A stretch of 64,000 nt of DNA from Thalassospira lucentensis (GCF_001613805.1 NZ_LPVY01000003.1:1-64000), one strand, 5' to 3'; positions 26,800 through 37,770 are shown, counted from the first letter of the stretch. Numbers and translations are program-made. The notes: generated by a model not told the origin, from the sequence alone.

Positions 26800-27634
26800 G
26801 TTTCGCAAAGCCCCGGAGCAATGTCGTCACAGGATGTTTGCCATGCAAACGGAACGGATGGCGCATGTGTTGTTGGCAAAGGAAAGAGGGCCATGATTGT
26901 GAATGTCGATGATTTCGATGATGAGGGGCCGTGAGGCCGTGCGGGCGCAGGTTGAGTCACCGCAAGAGCGGGGCAGGCGGGGATATACCTGTCAGATCCC
27001 GCATAACGACCCCGGTGGCATGGAGGTTTCATACGGCGGGGTATCCGGACTGTCATGTAAGCGGAGGACGATTAATTCACGGCGCGGTGCCAGCCGTCTT
27101 GTCGGGCATCCATAACAGCGGCGATCCGCCTGAAACGGCCAAAAGTCATTACGGGAGAGGTGCGTCAATCGCACAAAAAAGGGGGGCGATAATCGGCCGT
27201 CCCGATTTGTGGTGCGATTGGTCGGGACCTGGACCTGGACCGGATGGCGAGACCGCGAGGCATCAAACGAGGACCGCGAACCCGAGACGACCAAAAGTCA
27301 TTACGGAAGTGGTTTGTCCGCCTCGCAAAAAGAGGGGGACGACAAGCTGCCGTTCCGGTTTGGGGCGTGTTTGGGGCCGGGCTGGGGCGGAGGGGGGGAC
27401 GCCGGAGGCGTCGGAAGCTGTTGGGAGCAACAAGAGCAGTAGGCTGCCGACCATCCACTTAGAGGATGATCTGGGCCTGTGCGACAGGTTCCTTGGCGGG
27501 CAGGGGGCGGTCATCATTCAAAGGGCCCGACGGTCGTCAGGCGTATGGCGCGGGGTGTTTGGGGCATCTTGGGAAGGAGCATTCAGTCTGGGGTGGCTAA
27601 AGGTCTTTGCCGGAGTGGGTTACCGATTGGGCAA

Positions 27635-27670
27635 AAAAGAAAGGGACGGCGATGTGCCGTCCCGTTTTTC
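27635..27670 (-). terminator. fliG terminator (bidirectional form)
   Basis: Perfect 8-bp stem GGGACGGC / GCCGTCCC with loop GATGT, flanked by A-runs and TTTTT. Read on the minus strand it lies about 30 bases beyond the fliG stop and is followed by a T-rich tract. Confidence 0.8.
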
Positions 27671-27696
27671 GTTCGAGGTCCGAAGCGGATGCGGGG

Positions 27697-28716
27697 TCAG
27701 TAGACCATTTCGTCTTCGCCGCCGCCTTCGGAGATGACGATCTGGCCTTGGGCGGCGAGTTCCTTGGCGAGCTGGACGATCATCATCTGGGATTCCTCTA
27801 CATCCGACAGGCGGACAGGGCCCAGTGCATCCATGTCTTCGCGCATCATCTTGCCGGCACGTTCGGACATGTTCTTGAAGAACAGATCGCGCATCGCATC
27901 GGTCGAGCCTTTGAGGGCCAGTGCGAGTTTGTCCTTTTCGACCTGGCGCAGCAGGGTCTGAACGCCGTTGTTGTCGAGACGGGCAAGGTCTTCGAAGGTG
28001 AACATAAGGGCCTTGATCTTTTCCGCAGAGTCGCGGTTGCGTTCCTCGAGTGCGGTGAGGAAGCGGTCCTGGCTCTGGCGATCCAGACTGTTGAAGATAT
28101 CGGCCATCAGTTCGTGGTTGTCGCCGCGCGAGCCACGCGCAAGGTTCGACATGAATTCGGTGCGGAGTGTTTTCTCGATATTGTCGAGGACCTCTTTCTG
28201 TACGGCCTCCATGCGCAGCATACGCATGATGACCTCCATCGAGAAGTTTTCCGGCAATAGCGACAATACAGCGGCCGAGTGGGATGATTTCAGTTTCGAG
28301 AGCACCACGCCAACGGTCTGCGGGTATTCGTTTTTGAGGTAGTTGGCGAGAACCGCCTCGTTCACGTTGTTCAGCTTGTCCCACATGGTGCGGCCGGCGG
28401 GGCCGCGAATCTCTTCCATGATGCCGTTGACGCGGTCTTCGGGAAGGACTTTGGACAGCAGGCGTTCGGTCGTATCGAACGAACCGACCAGCGAGCCGGT
28501 CGAGGAAAGCTGATCTGCAAATTCCACAAACAGGCGTTCGACGATATTGGAGCTGATGGTGCCAAGGCCCGACATGGTCTGGGAAATCTCTTTGATTTCC
28601 TCGTCATCCATCATGCTGAACATTTTGGTGGCGTGTTCTTCACCAAGTGCCAGCATCAGAATCGCGGCTTTTTCCGGGCCTGCAAGCGACCTGTATTCTT
28701 CTTTTACGCGCCCCAC
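27697..28716 (-). CDS. fliG: Flagellar motor switch protein FliG
   Basis: Part of the cytoplasmic rotor (C-ring) of the flagellum; its C-terminal domain meets the stator and sets rotation direction. The 339-residue protein ([25 protein letters not shown]...) has the middle-domain motif EYPQT in place of the common EHPQT. Its charged torque helix region [16 protein letters not shown] is intact. It is a single-gene unit here, away from other flagellar genes. It points to a motile bacterium. Confidence 0.94.
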   Translation of the reverse strand: MGRVKEEYRSLAGPEKAAILMLALGEEHATKMFSMMDDEEIKEISQTMSGLGTISSNIVERLFVEFADQLSSTGSLVGSFDTTERLLSKVLPEDRVNGIMEEIRGPAGRTMWDKLNNVNEAVLANYLKNEYPQTVGVVLSKLKSSHSAAVLSLLPENFSMEVIMRMLRMEAVQKEVLDNIEKTLRTEFMSNLARGSRGDNHELMADIFNSLDRQSQDRFLTALEERNRDSAEKIKALMFTFEDLARLDNNGVQTLLRQVEKDKLALALKGSTDAMRDLFFKNMSERAGKMMREDMDALGPVRLSDVEESQMMIVQLAKELAAQGQIVISEGGGEDEMVY

Positions 28717-29030
28717 TGGTGGTCTTCTCCGTCACTGCGTTCATTCGCCGGGTTTGTTCACCCGGGCGAACATGCCTGTTTCTAGCGGCAAAGAATATAA
28801 TCTATTTATCAACAATTCTATAAAAGCTAAGCGCAGGATGCAAAGGTAACTGACGAAACCGTCCGTGGAAGTGATTGGAAAAGCGTTATTTGTCCAAAAG
28901 CCGGGGCCTGTGATGTGTTTCACAGGGTGATGATCTCCGGCGCAATTGACGAGATGGTTGAAAACGCTGGTATCAGCTTGACTTGGCATAGGTGCTGGTC
29001 TAACAAAGGCGCGCCAATAGCTGGTCATTT
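28717..29030. other. fliG upstream region
   Basis: No gene is seen. In the fliG leader a hairpin TTCGCCGGGT / ACCCGGGCGAA with one bulged base (28744-28770) lies about 30 bases before the start. An AT-rich stretch (about 28790-28840) probably contains the fliG promoter on the minus strand, but no consensus elements stand out. The right part, up to tRNA-Asp, shows nothing recognisable. Confidence 0.5.
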
Positions 29031-29107
<77 letters not shown>

Positions 29108-29394
29108 TGATCACGCATCTGTTGTCTTTGTTCGGACGTTTCGTCCTTTCCGCGATCGCCTTTTCACGTGCAGCGCATGTTGCTTCGCAAGAAACGGACT
29201 TGATCATGACGTTACGCGACCCGATATCGGAGAGCAGAGAATGGCAAAAAGATTAGGAAGTTTCCGGCCTTAGGTGGTGTTAAAACCGCTTACGGGGCTG
29301 GAACTTGTGCGGTGCATACGTTATGGTGCGCCGGTATAGGCCAGGTGGGGACCTGGTCGGGTCAAAAGAGGCCTGTTCTTGAGAGGTCAGAGAG

Positions 29395-29760
29395 ATGCAA
29401 GAGCTTCTTTCGGAATATCTTCCGATCCTGATTTTCATCGGGATCGCCGTCGGTCTCTCGGCGGTTATCGTCATCGCGTCGCTGGTTCTGGCCAAGCAGG
29501 CTCCTGATGTTGAAAAACTGTCCGCATATGAGTGCGGGTTTGCGCCGTTTGAAGACGCGCGCATCAAGTTTGATGTCCGGTTCTATCTGGTCGCCATCTT
29601 GTTCATCATTTTCGATCTCGAAGTTGCGTTCCTGTTCCCGTGGGCTGTGACCCTTGGCGACATCGGCACCTTCGGTTTCTTTTCTATGGTGATCTTCCTG
29701 GCTGTGCTGACGGTCGGATTTGTCTATGAATGGAAGAAGGGAGCATTGGAATGGGAGTGA
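29395..29760 (+). CDS. nuoA: NADH-quinone oxidoreductase subunit A
   Basis: Small membrane subunit of complex I, 121 residues with three hydrophobic segments. The conserved loop [32 protein letters not shown] contains the quinone-site cysteine. It is the first gene of a complete 14-gene operon. The subunit sits at the junction of the membrane and peripheral arms. Its stop overlaps the nuoB start. GAGAGG lies a few bases before the ATG. Confidence 0.97.
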   Translation: MQELLSEYLPILIFIGIAVGLSAVIVIASLVLAKQAPDVEKLSAYECGFAPFEDARIKFDVRFYLVAILFIIFDLEVAFLFPWAVTLGDIGTFGFFSMVIFLAVLTVGFVYEWKKGALEWE

Positions 29761-30293
29761 GCACCAATACAGGCGCCCCCCTGGCACCCGGTCAGGATCA
29801 GGATACCCTGCTTAAAGGCGTGTTCGACGAGATGAATGACAAGGGCTTTGTCCTTGCCAATCTCGACAAGCTGGCAAGCTGGGCAAGCACCGGTTCGCTG
29901 TGGCCGATGACATTCGGTCTGGCCTGCTGTGCCGTGGAAATGATGCATGCCGCCGCGTCGCGTTACGACCTTGACCGTTACGGTCTTGTGTTCCGTCCGA
30001 GCCCGCGTCAGTCCGACGTGATGATCGTTGCCGGCACGCTTACCAACAAGATGGCTCCGGCACTGCGCAAGGTTTACGACCAGATGGCCGAACCGCGCTG
30101 GGTGATCTCGATGGGATCATGTGCGAATGGTGGCGGATATTATCACTATTCCTATTCGGTGGTGCGCGGTTGTGATCGCGTTGTTCCGGTGGACGTATAT
30201 GTTCCCGGGTGCCCGCCGACAGCCGAAGCGCTGATTTACGGCGTGATGCAGTTGCAAAAGAAAATCCGCCGTACCGGTGTCCTGACACGCTGA
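29751..30293 (+). CDS. nuoB: NADH-quinone oxidoreductase subunit B
   Basis: Carries cluster N2, the last iron-sulfur centre before quinone. The 180-residue protein has the tandem Cys59-Cys60 plus Cys124 (MGSCANGGG) and Cys154 (VPGCPP), the full N2 ligand set. The start MGVSTNT overlaps the nuoA stop; a start seven codons earlier is open but less likely. The extended N-terminus before the core is typical of alphaproteobacteria. Confidence 0.96.
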   Translation: MGVSTNTGAPLAPGQDQDTLLKGVFDEMNDKGFVLANLDKLASWASTGSLWPMTFGLACCAVEMMHAAASRYDLDRYGLVFRPSPRQSDVMIVAGTLTNKMAPALRKVYDQMAEPRWVISMGSCANGGGYYHYSYSVVRGCDRVVPVDVYVPGCPPTAEALIYGVMQLQKKIRRTGVLTR

Positions 30294-30312
30294 TCCTTAA
30301 TAGGGGGCTTGC

Positions 30313-30942
30313 ATGAGCGAAGTGCTCAGCGATAACAGCGCCGCGCTGAAAGATCTTAAAGATCTAGTGGTGTCCCAGTTTGCCGACAAGGTTCTGGAAA
30401 CCCAGTACCGTTATGGCGAGCTGTCCATCGTGGTCAAACGCGATGCTATTCTTAAAGTTCTGACATTCCTTCGCGATGATGCGGGCTGCCTGTTCAAGCA
30501 GCTTGTCGACATTTGCGGGGTTGATTATCCCGAACGCGCCGAGCGTTTCGACGTCGTGTATCACCTGCTGTCGCTCAAGCATAACCTGCGTGTGCGTGTG
30601 AAGGTCCGTACCGACGAAGATACCCCGGTGCCCAGTGCCGTTCCCGTTTACAGCGCCGCCAACTGGTTCGAGCGCGAGACATGGGATCTGTTCGGCATCT
30701 TCTTTGACAATCACCCGGACCCGCGCCGTATCCTGACGGATTATGGCTTTGAGGGTCATCCGCTTCGCAAGGATTTCCCGCTGACCGGTTATGTCGAGGT
30801 TCGCTATGACGACGAGCAGAAGCGCGTTGTCTACGAGCCGGTGAAACTGGTTCAGGATTTCCGTAACTTCGATTTCGAAAGCCCGTGGGAAGGCATCCAG
30901 CATGTTCTTCCCGGCGATGAAAAGGCGGAGGGCAAGGCCTGA
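30313..30942 (+). CDS. nuoC: NADH-quinone oxidoreductase subunit C
   Basis: Peripheral-arm subunit (30-kDa family), 209 residues, separate from NuoD. The signature [41 protein letters not shown] is intact. AGGGGG precedes the ATG, and the stop overlaps the nuoD start by one base. It has no cofactor and helps hold NuoB and NuoD together. Confidence 0.96.
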   Translation: MSEVLSDNSAALKDLKDLVVSQFADKVLETQYRYGELSIVVKRDAILKVLTFLRDDAGCLFKQLVDICGVDYPERAERFDVVYHLLSLKHNLRVRVKVRTDEDTPVPSAVPVYSAANWFERETWDLFGIFFDNHPDPRRILTDYGFEGHPLRKDFPLTGYVEVRYDDEQKRVVYEPVKLVQDFRNFDFESPWEGIQHVLPGDEKAEGKA

Positions 30943-32120
30943 TGTCGGAACAAAAAATCAAAAACATGACCATGAACTTCGGCCCGCAGCACCCTGCGGC
31001 GCATGGCGTTCTGCGTCTGGTTCTTGAAATGGATGGCGAGGTTATCGAACGCGCCGATCCGCATATCGGTCTTCTGCACCGCGGTACGGAAAAGCTGATC
31101 GAATATAAGACCTATATTCAGGCGACCCCGTATTTCGACCGTCTCGACTATGTCGCGCCGATGAACCAGGAACATGCCTATTGCCTGGCCATCGAGAAGC
31201 TGATGGGTGTCGAGGTGCCGAAACGCGCCCAGTATATCCGCGTCCTTTATGCGGAAATGGGCCGTATCCTGAACCATCTTCTGAACCTGACCGCCTTTGC
31301 GCTTGACGTTGGTGCGATGACCCCGCTGCTGTGGGGCTTCGAGGAACGTGAAAAGCTCATGGAATTCTATGAGCGCGCCTGTGGTGCACGTCTTCATGCC
31401 AACTATTTCCGTCCGGGCGGCGTTGCAGCCGATCTTCCGGCCGGGTTGCTGGCCGATATTGATGCCTGGTGTGATCAGTTCCCGAAATTCGTCAACGATT
31501 TCGACCGTATCCTGACCGGCAACCGTATCTTCAAACAGCGTACTGTTGATATCGGGATCGTTTCGCCCGAGGAGGCCCTTGACTGGGGCTTTACCGGGCC
31601 GAACATCCGCGCATCCGGTATGGCGTGGGATCTGCGTAAATCGCAGCCCTATGACTCGTACGAAGATTTCGATTTCGACATTCCGATCGGCAAGACCGGT
31701 GACTGCTATGATCGCTTCCTGGTGCGTTTCGAAGAAATGAACCAGTCGCTCAAGATCATGAAGCAGGCCATCAAGGAAATGCCGGATGGTGCTGTTATCG
31801 TTGAAAATAACAAGGTGGCGCCGCCGTCGCGTTCAGAAATGAAACGCTCGATGGAAGCCCTGATCCATCACTTCAAACTCTTTACCGAAGGGTTCCACGT
31901 TCCGGCTGGCGAATGCTATGCCGCGGTCGAGGCACCGAAGGGCGAGTTTGGCGTGTATCTCATTTCGGATGGCTCGAACCGTCCGTATCGCTGCAAAATT
32001 CGCGCACCCGGGTTCCCGCACCTTCAGGGCATCGACTTCATGTCCAAGGGCCACATGCTGGCCGATGTCGTTGCCAATATCGGGTCGCTTGATATCGTGT
32101 TCGGTGAGATTGACCGATGA
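30942..32120 (+). CDS. nuoD: NADH-quinone oxidoreductase subunit D
   Basis: 49-kDa subunit forming the quinone pocket with NuoB; 392 residues. The opening [21 protein letters not shown] includes the quinone-binding His-Pro region, and [14 protein letters not shown] and the C-terminal FGEIDR are as in the family. It overlaps nuoC by one base and nuoE by four. Confidence 0.97.
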   Translation: MSEQKIKNMTMNFGPQHPAAHGVLRLVLEMDGEVIERADPHIGLLHRGTEKLIEYKTYIQATPYFDRLDYVAPMNQEHAYCLAIEKLMGVEVPKRAQYIRVLYAEMGRILNHLLNLTAFALDVGAMTPLLWGFEEREKLMEFYERACGARLHANYFRPGGVAADLPAGLLADIDAWCDQFPKFVNDFDRILTGNRIFKQRTVDIGIVSPEEALDWGFTGPNIRASGMAWDLRKSQPYDSYEDFDFDIPIGKTGDCYDRFLVRFEEMNQSLKIMKQAIKEMPDGAVIVENNKVAPPSRSEMKRSMEALIHHFKLFTEGFHVPAGECYAAVEAPKGEFGVYLISDGSNRPYRCKIRAPGFPHLQGIDFMSKGHMLADVVANIGSLDIVFGEIDR

Positions 32121-32779
32121 GCCATTTGAGAAGACCAGCTCCGAGAGAGCTTCAGCCTGTCAGCTTTGCGTTTTCCCCGGAAAACATGGAGCGGGCAAAC
32201 AAGATTATCGCCAAGTATCCGGAAGGCCGCCAGCAGAGCGCGGTCATGCCGCTGCTTGATCTGGCACAGCGTCAGACCGAAGGTAACTGGGTTCCGACTG
32301 TCGCAATGGATTACATTGCCGACATGCTCGATATGCCGGCCATTCGCGTCTACGAGGTGGCGACCTTCTATACGATGTATAACCTTGCCCCGGTCGGCAA
32401 GAACTTCATCCAGGTCTGCACCACGACGCCTTGCTGGTTGCGCGGTTCGGCGGATGTCGTTGATACCTGCAAGAAGGAACTGGGCATCGGTATCGGTGAA
32501 ACCACCGAAGACGGCCAGTTTACCCTGATCGAGGTTGAATGCCTTGGCGCGTGCGTTAATGCACCGATGATGCAGATTAACGACGATTATTACGAAGACC
32601 TGACTGCCGATAGCACCAAGTCGATCCTTGATGCCCTGAAAAAGGGTGAAAAGCCGAAAGCCGGTCCGCAGATCGGTCGTCGCGGCTGCGAGCCGATCGA
32701 TGGTCCCAAGGTTCTGAAGGCATTCTGTGGCTGCGGCGCTGCCGATCAGTCTGCTGATGCAAGCGAAGGGGAGGCCTGA
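32117..32779 (+). CDS. nuoE: NADH-quinone oxidoreductase subunit E
   Basis: 24-kDa subunit with the off-pathway 2Fe-2S cluster N1a. Ligands are visible as [11 protein letters not shown] and CLGACVNAP. At 220 residues it is longer than E. coli NuoE because of a C-terminal extension that itself contains Cys residues ([16 protein letters not shown]). Similar tails occur in other alphaproteobacteria. It overlaps nuoD (ATGA), and nuoF starts one base after its stop. Confidence 0.95.
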   Translation: MSHLRRPAPRELQPVSFAFSPENMERANKIIAKYPEGRQQSAVMPLLDLAQRQTEGNWVPTVAMDYIADMLDMPAIRVYEVATFYTMYNLAPVGKNFIQVCTTTPCWLRGSADVVDTCKKELGIGIGETTEDGQFTLIEVECLGACVNAPMMQINDDYYEDLTADSTKSILDALKKGEKPKAGPQIGRRGCEPIDGPKVLKAFCGCGAADQSADASEGEA

Positions 32780-32780
32780 G

Positions 32781-34061
32781 ATGCTGCAGGATAAGGATCG
32801 TATCTTTACCAACCTGTACGGTTTTCAGGACTTCGGTCTTAAAGCGGCACAGGCACGTGGCAACTGGGACGGCACCAAGGCCCTGATTGAAAAAGGGCGT
32901 GACTGGATCATCAACGAGATGAAGGCATCCGGTCTGCGTGGTCGTGGGGGCGCTGGCTTCCCGACCGGCCTGAAATGGTCGTTCATGCCCAAGGAATCCG
33001 ATGGTCGTCCGAGCTATCTTGTGGTGAATGCCGACGAGGGCGAGCCGGGCACCTGTAAAGACCGCGAGATCATGCGCAATGATCCGCATACCCTGATTGA
33101 AGGCTGCCTTCTGGCCAGCTTCGCGATGAATGCCCATGCCGGATATATCTATATCCGCGGCGAATTCTATCACGAGGCATCGAACCTTCAGCGTGCGATT
33201 GACGAAGCCTATGAAGCCGGTCTGCTTGGCAAGAATGCCTGTGGTTCGGGCTGGGATTACGACCTTTATCTGCATCTTGGTGCAGGGGCGTATATCTGTG
33301 GCGAGGAAACCGCGCTGATCGAAAGCCTTGAGGGCAAGAAAGGCCAGCCGCGTCTGAAGCCGCCATTCCCGGCCAATGCCGGTCTGTATGGCTGCCCGAC
33401 GACGGTGAACAACGTCGAATCGATTGCCGTGGTGCCGGAAATCCTGCGCCGTGGCGGTGCATGGTTCACCGGTTTTGGCCGTGAAAACAACCACGGTACC
33501 AAGCTGTTTGCGATTTCCGGCCATGTCGAGAAACCCTGCACGGTCGAGGAAGCCATGAGCATTCCGCTGCGCGAGCTGATCGACAAGCATTGCGGCGGTG
33601 TTCGTGGCGGCTGGGACAATCTTCTGGCGGTTATTCCAGGCGGTTCGTCCGTTCCGCTGATGACCAAAGACATTTGCGACAATGTGCTGATGGATTTCGA
33701 TGCCCTGCGTGAAGTGGGATCGGGTCTTGGTACGGCGGCGGTGATCGTGATGGATAAGTCCACCGACATTGTTTACGCCATCGCGCGTCTGTCGGAATTC
33801 TACCAGCATGAAAGCTGTGGCCAGTGCACACCGTGCCGTGAAGGCACGGGCTGGATGGCGCGCATCATGGCGCGCATGGTCCGGGGACAGGCCACGCTTG
33901 ATGAAATTGACCTGCTGTGGGATGTGACCAAACAGGTCGAAGGCCACACCATTTGTGCGCTTGGCGATGCAGCCGCATGGCCGATCCAGGGTCTGATCCG
34001 TCACTTCCGTCCCGAAATGGAACGGCGGATCAAGGAATATCGCGCACGGATCGCGGCCTGA
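32781..34061 (+). CDS. nuoF: NADH-quinone oxidoreductase subunit F
   Basis: 51-kDa subunit that takes electrons from NADH with FMN and cluster N3. The 426-residue protein has the NADH/FMN glycine-rich stretch ([16 protein letters not shown]), [13 protein letters not shown], and the N3 cysteines [12 protein letters not shown] plus a downstream Cys ([12 protein letters not shown]). The start MLQDKDRIF is chosen for the GGGGAGG upstream; an earlier open stretch lies within nuoE. Confidence 0.96.
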   Translation: MLQDKDRIFTNLYGFQDFGLKAAQARGNWDGTKALIEKGRDWIINEMKASGLRGRGGAGFPTGLKWSFMPKESDGRPSYLVVNADEGEPGTCKDREIMRNDPHTLIEGCLLASFAMNAHAGYIYIRGEFYHEASNLQRAIDEAYEAGLLGKNACGSGWDYDLYLHLGAGAYICGEETALIESLEGKKGQPRLKPPFPANAGLYGCPTTVNNVESIAVVPEILRRGGAWFTGFGRENNHGTKLFAISGHVEKPCTVEEAMSIPLRELIDKHCGGVRGGWDNLLAVIPGGSSVPLMTKDICDNVLMDFDALREVGSGLGTAAVIVMDKSTDIVYAIARLSEFYQHESCGQCTPCREGTGWMARIMARMVRGQATLDEIDLLWDVTKQVEGHTICALGDAAAWPIQGLIRHFRPEMERRIKEYRARIAA

Positions 34062-34088
34062 GAGGGGCCTGTTGAGAGGGATTGAGAC

Positions 34089-36149
34089 ATGCCGAAACTG
34101 ACAGTTGACGGTATTGAAGTTGAAGTAGAAGCCGGGGCGACAGTCCTTCAGGCCTGTGAAGAGGCCGGGAAGGAGATTCCGCGTTTCTGCTATCACGAAC
34201 GCCTGTCAATCGCCGGCAACTGCCGTATGTGTCTGGTCGAGATGGAACGCGCACCGAAGCCGGTCGCGTCCTGCGCCATGCCTGCGGCAGATGGAATGGT
34301 GATCAAGACGGATTCCGATCTGGTCAAGAAAGCACGCAATGGCGTGATGGAATTCCTGCTGATCAACCATCCGCTGGATTGCCCGATCTGTGACCAGGGC
34401 GGTGAATGTGACCTTCAGGACCAGGCGATGGCCTATGGTTTTGACGCGTCGCGCTATGCCGAGAAAAAGCGTGCGGTGAAGGACAAGGAACTGGGCCCGA
34501 TCGTGAAAACGATCATGACCCGTTGCATTCACTGCACCCGTTGCGTCCGTTTTTCCGAGGAAGTCGCAGGTGTCGGCACCATGGGTGCGGTTTACCGTGG
34601 CGAGGATACCGAGGTCGGACCGTATATCGAAGCATCGATCAATTCCGAACTTTCGGGGAACCTGGTCGATCTTTGCCCGGTTGGTGCGCTGACGTCCAAG
34701 CCCTATGCGTTTACCGCGCGTCCGTGGGAATTGAAAAAGACCGACAGCATCGATGTTATGGATGCGGTTGGATCAAACATCCGTATCGATTCCCGCAGTG
34801 CCGAAGTCATGCGCGTTCTGCCGCGTACCAATGACGACGTGAACGAGGAATGGATTTCGGACAAAACCCGTTATGCGATTGACGGCCTGAAACGCCAGCG
34901 TCTGGATCGTCCGTATGTGCGTGTCGACGGCAAGCTGAAAGCAGCAAGCTGGGACGAGGCATTTGCCGCAATCAAGGCAAAGGTTTCCGGGCTTGATGGC
35001 AAGAAGATTGCCGCGATTGCCGGTGACACGGTCGATTGTGAATCGATGACGGCCCTTAAGGATCTGATGGGGACCCTTGGGTCGCCGAACCTTGATTGCC
35101 GTCAGGACGGTTCGAAAATCGGCGGCCCGCGTGCGTCCTATATCTTTAACACCACGATTGCCGGGATCGACGAAGCCGATGCCTGCCTAATCGTTGGGGC
35201 GAATGTCCGTGCCGAAGCACCGATCATCAACTCCCGCCTGCGCAAACGCTGGCGTGCGACGGCTGGTGACTTCAAGGTTGGCATCATCGGCGAAAGCTGG
35301 GACCCGACCTATAAGCACGATTATCTTGGTGCCGGTGCGGAAACGCTTTCCGCGGTTCTCGATGGCAAGAACGATTTCGCCAAGGTTCTGAAAGCTGCCG
35401 AAAAGCCGATGATCATCGTTGGTATGGGCGCGCTTAACCGTGACGACAGCGATGCGGTTCTGGCGACCGTCCGGGCGATTGCCGACAAATACGGCATGGT
35501 TTCGGGCGAATGGAACGGTTTTAACGTCCTGCACACCGCCGCCTCGCGCGTTGGTGGCCTTGATCTGGGCTTTGTTCCGGGTGAGGGCGGTCTTGCGACC
35601 AATGACATCCTTGATGCCGCGGCAAAAGGCGATGTCGAGGTTGTTTACCTGCTGGGTGCCGATGAAATCGACATGTCGAAACTTGAGAAGGCCTTTGTGG
35701 TCTATCAGGGGGCGATGGGCGATGCCGGTGCACAGGCAGCAGACGTGATCCTTCCGGGTGCTGCCTATACCGAAAAGAATGGTACCTACGTCAATACCGA
35801 AGGCCGCGCCCAGCAGGGCTGGCGCGCTGTTTTCCCGGTTGGCGACGCCAAGGAAGACTGGGCGATTGTTCGTGCGCTTTCGGGCGCACTTGGCCAGGCG
35901 CTTCCGTATGACAGCATTGAAGCCGTGCGTTCGCGCATGGTTGAACTCAGCCCGACTTTCACCTCGCTGAATGCTGTTACCAAGGCAGAGTGGGCCGATT
36001 TCGGCAAGAAAGGCGATATGAAGCCAGACAGCTTTACCTCGCCGGTTCGCAATTTCTATATGACCGACCCGATCAGCCGTGCATCGGTGACGATGGCCAA
36101 ATGTACAGAGGCCTTTGTCAAGGATGCGGCTGCCGAGAAGGTTGCCTGA
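34089..36149 (+). CDS. nuoG: NADH-quinone oxidoreductase subunit G
   Basis: 75-kDa subunit carrying several iron-sulfur clusters. The 686-residue protein has the N-terminal 2Fe-2S ferredoxin domain (CYHERLSIAGNCRMC), the N5 site (LDCPICDQGGECDLQD) and the N4 site (RCIHCTRCVRF...). A molybdopterin-oxidoreductase-like body follows that has lost catalytic cofactor use. The length is the short alphaproteobacterial/mitochondrial form. An 87-base gap with hairpins separates it from nuoH. Confidence 0.96.
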   Translation: MPKLTVDGIEVEVEAGATVLQACEEAGKEIPRFCYHERLSIAGNCRMCLVEMERAPKPVASCAMPAADGMVIKTDSDLVKKARNGVMEFLLINHPLDCPICDQGGECDLQDQAMAYGFDASRYAEKKRAVKDKELGPIVKTIMTRCIHCTRCVRFSEEVAGVGTMGAVYRGEDTEVGPYIEASINSELSGNLVDLCPVGALTSKPYAFTARPWELKKTDSIDVMDAVGSNIRIDSRSAEVMRVLPRTNDDVNEEWISDKTRYAIDGLKRQRLDRPYVRVDGKLKAASWDEAFAAIKAKVSGLDGKKIAAIAGDTVDCESMTALKDLMGTLGSPNLDCRQDGSKIGGPRASYIFNTTIAGIDEADACLIVGANVRAEAPIINSRLRKRWRATAGDFKVGIIGESWDPTYKHDYLGAGAETLSAVLDGKNDFAKVLKAAEKPMIIVGMGALNRDDSDAVLATVRAIADKYGMVSGEWNGFNVLHTAASRVGGLDLGFVPGEGGLATNDILDAAAKGDVEVVYLLGADEIDMSKLEKAFVVYQGAMGDAGAQAADVILPGAAYTEKNGTYVNTEGRAQQGWRAVFPVGDAKEDWAIVRALSGALGQALPYDSIEAVRSRMVELSPTFTSLNAVTKAEWADFGKKGDMKPDSFTSPVRNFYMTDPISRASVTMAKCTEAFVKDAAAEKVA

Positions 36150-36156
36150 GTTTGGG

Positions 36157-36210
36157 GGGCGGCGATGACATCGTCGCCCGTCCCGCAAGGGGGTGTCCCA
36201 ATTCAGGGAC
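36157..36210 (+). promoter_or_regulatory. Hairpin pair in the nuoG-nuoH gap
   Basis: GGGCGGCGAT / ATCGTCGCCC with loop GAC (36157-36179), then GTCCC / GGGAC with a 6-base loop (36195-36210). Neither is followed by a T-run, so a processing site or mRNA stabiliser between the peripheral-arm and membrane-arm genes is more likely than a terminator. Confidence 0.45.
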
Positions 36211-36236
36211 GAAACGCAAAAGATACGGTTTGACCG

Positions 36237-37250
36237 ATGGAACTTCTTTGGGACGGATATATTGAACCGCTGGTCTGGATCGTCGCCAAGATTTTGGCGA
36301 TTGTTGTCCCGCTGCTGGTTGCTGTCGCCTATCTGACCTATGCCGAGCGCAAGGTCATCGGTGCGATGCAGTTGCGCAAGGGCCCGAACGTTGTAGGGCC
36401 GTTTGGTCTTCTGCAGCCGCTGGCCGATGGTCTGAAACTGTTTCTGAAAGAAACAATCGTTCCGACCAGTGCCAACAAGGGCGTGTTTATCATTGCCCCG
36501 ATGCTGACTTTCATTCTGGCGATCATTGCCTGGGCGGTTATTCCGTTCGACGAGGGCATGGTTCTGGCGGATCTGAATGTCGGCATTCTGTACCTGTTCG
36601 CGATTTCATCGCTGGGTGTTTACGGCATCGTGATGGCCGGTTGGGCATCGAACTCCAAATACGCCTTCCTTGGTGCGCTGCGTTCCGGCGCCCAGATGGT
36701 TTCGTACGAGATTTCGATTGGCCTGATCATCATTTCCGTTCTGCTGACCACCGGGTCCCTGAACCTGAGCGACATCGTTCGCGGCCAGGGCGGCGGTATC
36801 TGGGAATGGAACTTCATCTATCACCTGCCGATGTTTGTGGTCTTCATCGTGTCGATCCTGGCCGAAACGAACCGCGCGCCGTTTGACCTTCCGGAAGCGG
36901 AAGCCGAACTGGTGTCGGGTTATAACGTCGATTATTCGGCAATGACCTTTGCGCTGTTCTTCCTGGGTGAATACGCGAACATGATCCTGATGAGCGGTCT
37001 TTGCGCCGTTCTGTTCCTGGGCGGCTGGACCGCGCCGCTGCCGGTTCTTGATTTCATCCCGGGGCCGATCTGGTTCATCCTGAAGATCTGCTTCGTTCTG
37101 TTCATATTCCTCTGGGTGCGTGCGACATTCCCGCGTTACCGCTATGACCAGCTGATGCGTCTGGGTTGGAAAGTCTTCCTGCCGCTGTCATTTGCCTGGG
37201 TCATGCTGGTCGCCACGTTCCTGGTTGCTTTTGACAAGGTCCCGGCCTGA
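36237..37250 (+). CDS. nuoH: NADH-quinone oxidoreductase subunit H
   Basis: Membrane subunit (ND1) at the quinone tunnel, 337 residues with about eight membrane helices. The conserved loops [34 protein letters not shown] and [24 protein letters not shown] are intact. It begins the membrane part of the operon after an 87-base gap. Confidence 0.97.
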   Translation: MELLWDGYIEPLVWIVAKILAIVVPLLVAVAYLTYAERKVIGAMQLRKGPNVVGPFGLLQPLADGLKLFLKETIVPTSANKGVFIIAPMLTFILAIIAWAVIPFDEGMVLADLNVGILYLFAISSLGVYGIVMAGWASNSKYAFLGALRSGAQMVSYEISIGLIIISVLLTTGSLNLSDIVRGQGGGIWEWNFIYHLPMFVVFIVSILAETNRAPFDLPEAEAELVSGYNVDYSAMTFALFFLGEYANMILMSGLCAVLFLGGWTAPLPVLDFIPGPIWFILKICFVLFIFLWVRATFPRYRYDQLMRLGWKVFLPLSFAWVMLVATFLVAFDKVPA

Positions 37251-37281
37251 TCGCCGCGCATCGGAAAGAGAGAGGTAAACG

Positions 37282-37770
37282 ATGTCATTTATTGATCGGA
37301 CGGCCCGGAGCTTCCTGCTGGTGGAACTCGTTTCCGGCATGGCGCTCACCCTGAAATACATGTTCAAGCCCAAGGTGACGCTGAACTATCCTTATGAAAA
37401 GGGTCCGCTGAGCCCGCGTTTCCGTGGCGAACATGCGCTGCGTCGCTATCCCAACGGGGAAGAGCGTTGCATCGCGTGCAAACTTTGCGAGGCGATCTGT
37501 CCCGCGCAGGCCATCACCATCGAGGTTGAGCCGCGCACCGACGGTTCGCGTCGTACGACGCGCTACGATATCGATATGACGAAATGCATCTATTGTGGTT
37601 TCTGCGAGGAAGCCTGCCCGGTGGATGCCATCGTCGAAGGTCCGAACTTCGAGTTCGCAACCGAAAACCGCGAGGAGCTTCTCTATGACAAGGACAAGCT
37701 TCTTGAAAATGGCGAGCGTTGGGAAGCCGAGCTTGCTGCACGATTGGAGGCAGACGCACCTTATCGGTAA
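37282..37770 (+). CDS. nuoI: NADH-quinone oxidoreductase subunit I
   Basis: TYKY ferredoxin-like subunit with two 4Fe-4S clusters (N6a and N6b): [12 protein letters not shown] and [12 protein letters not shown]. 162 residues, the mitochondrial-like short form. It links NuoG electrons to N2 in NuoB. GAGAGG is upstream of the ATG. Confidence 0.97.
   Translation: MSFIDRTARSFLLVELVSGMALTLKYMFKPKVTLNYPYEKGPLSPRFRGEHALRRYPNGEERCIACKLCEAICPAQAITIEVEPRTDGSRRTTRYDIDMTKCIYCGFCEEACPVDAIVEGPNFEFATENREELLYDKDKLLENGERWEAELAARLEADAPYR

Larger units (their letters stand above)
26513..27696. repeat. 1.2-kb gene-free region with repeated terminator-like modules
   Basis: No believable gene is present. A module beginning CCAAAAGTCATTACGG occurs at 27139-27154 and again at 27291-27306. 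Each copy is followed about 30 bases later by a (G)CAAAAARRGGGG-type run and a degenerate GGGACGGC/GCCGTCCC hairpin. A third, perfect hairpin copy lies at 27643-27663 and acts as the fliG terminator. The motif GGGGYGTGTTTGGGGC also recurs (about 27362-27376 and 27554-27568). Hairpins at 26746-26760 and 26766-26797 close the left side. The plus strand of the right half is unusually G-rich. It looks like duplicated, decaying terminator-linked sequence. Confidence 0.55.

Noticed and set aside
27165-27458. 97-codon minus-strand frame with an internally repeated peptide
   Set aside because: The peptide repeat simply reflects the DNA repeat modules and terminator-like hairpins; no coding signature.
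26931-27737. 268-codon open frame in the repeat region, plus strand
   Set aside because: It is Gly/Arg-rich, runs across hairpins and repeat copies, overlaps the end of fliG and has no ribosome-binding site; openness follows from G-rich sequence.
32577-34196. 539-codon open frame antisense to nuoE-nuoF
   Set aside because: Shadow of well-supported genes, low-complexity composition, no start context.
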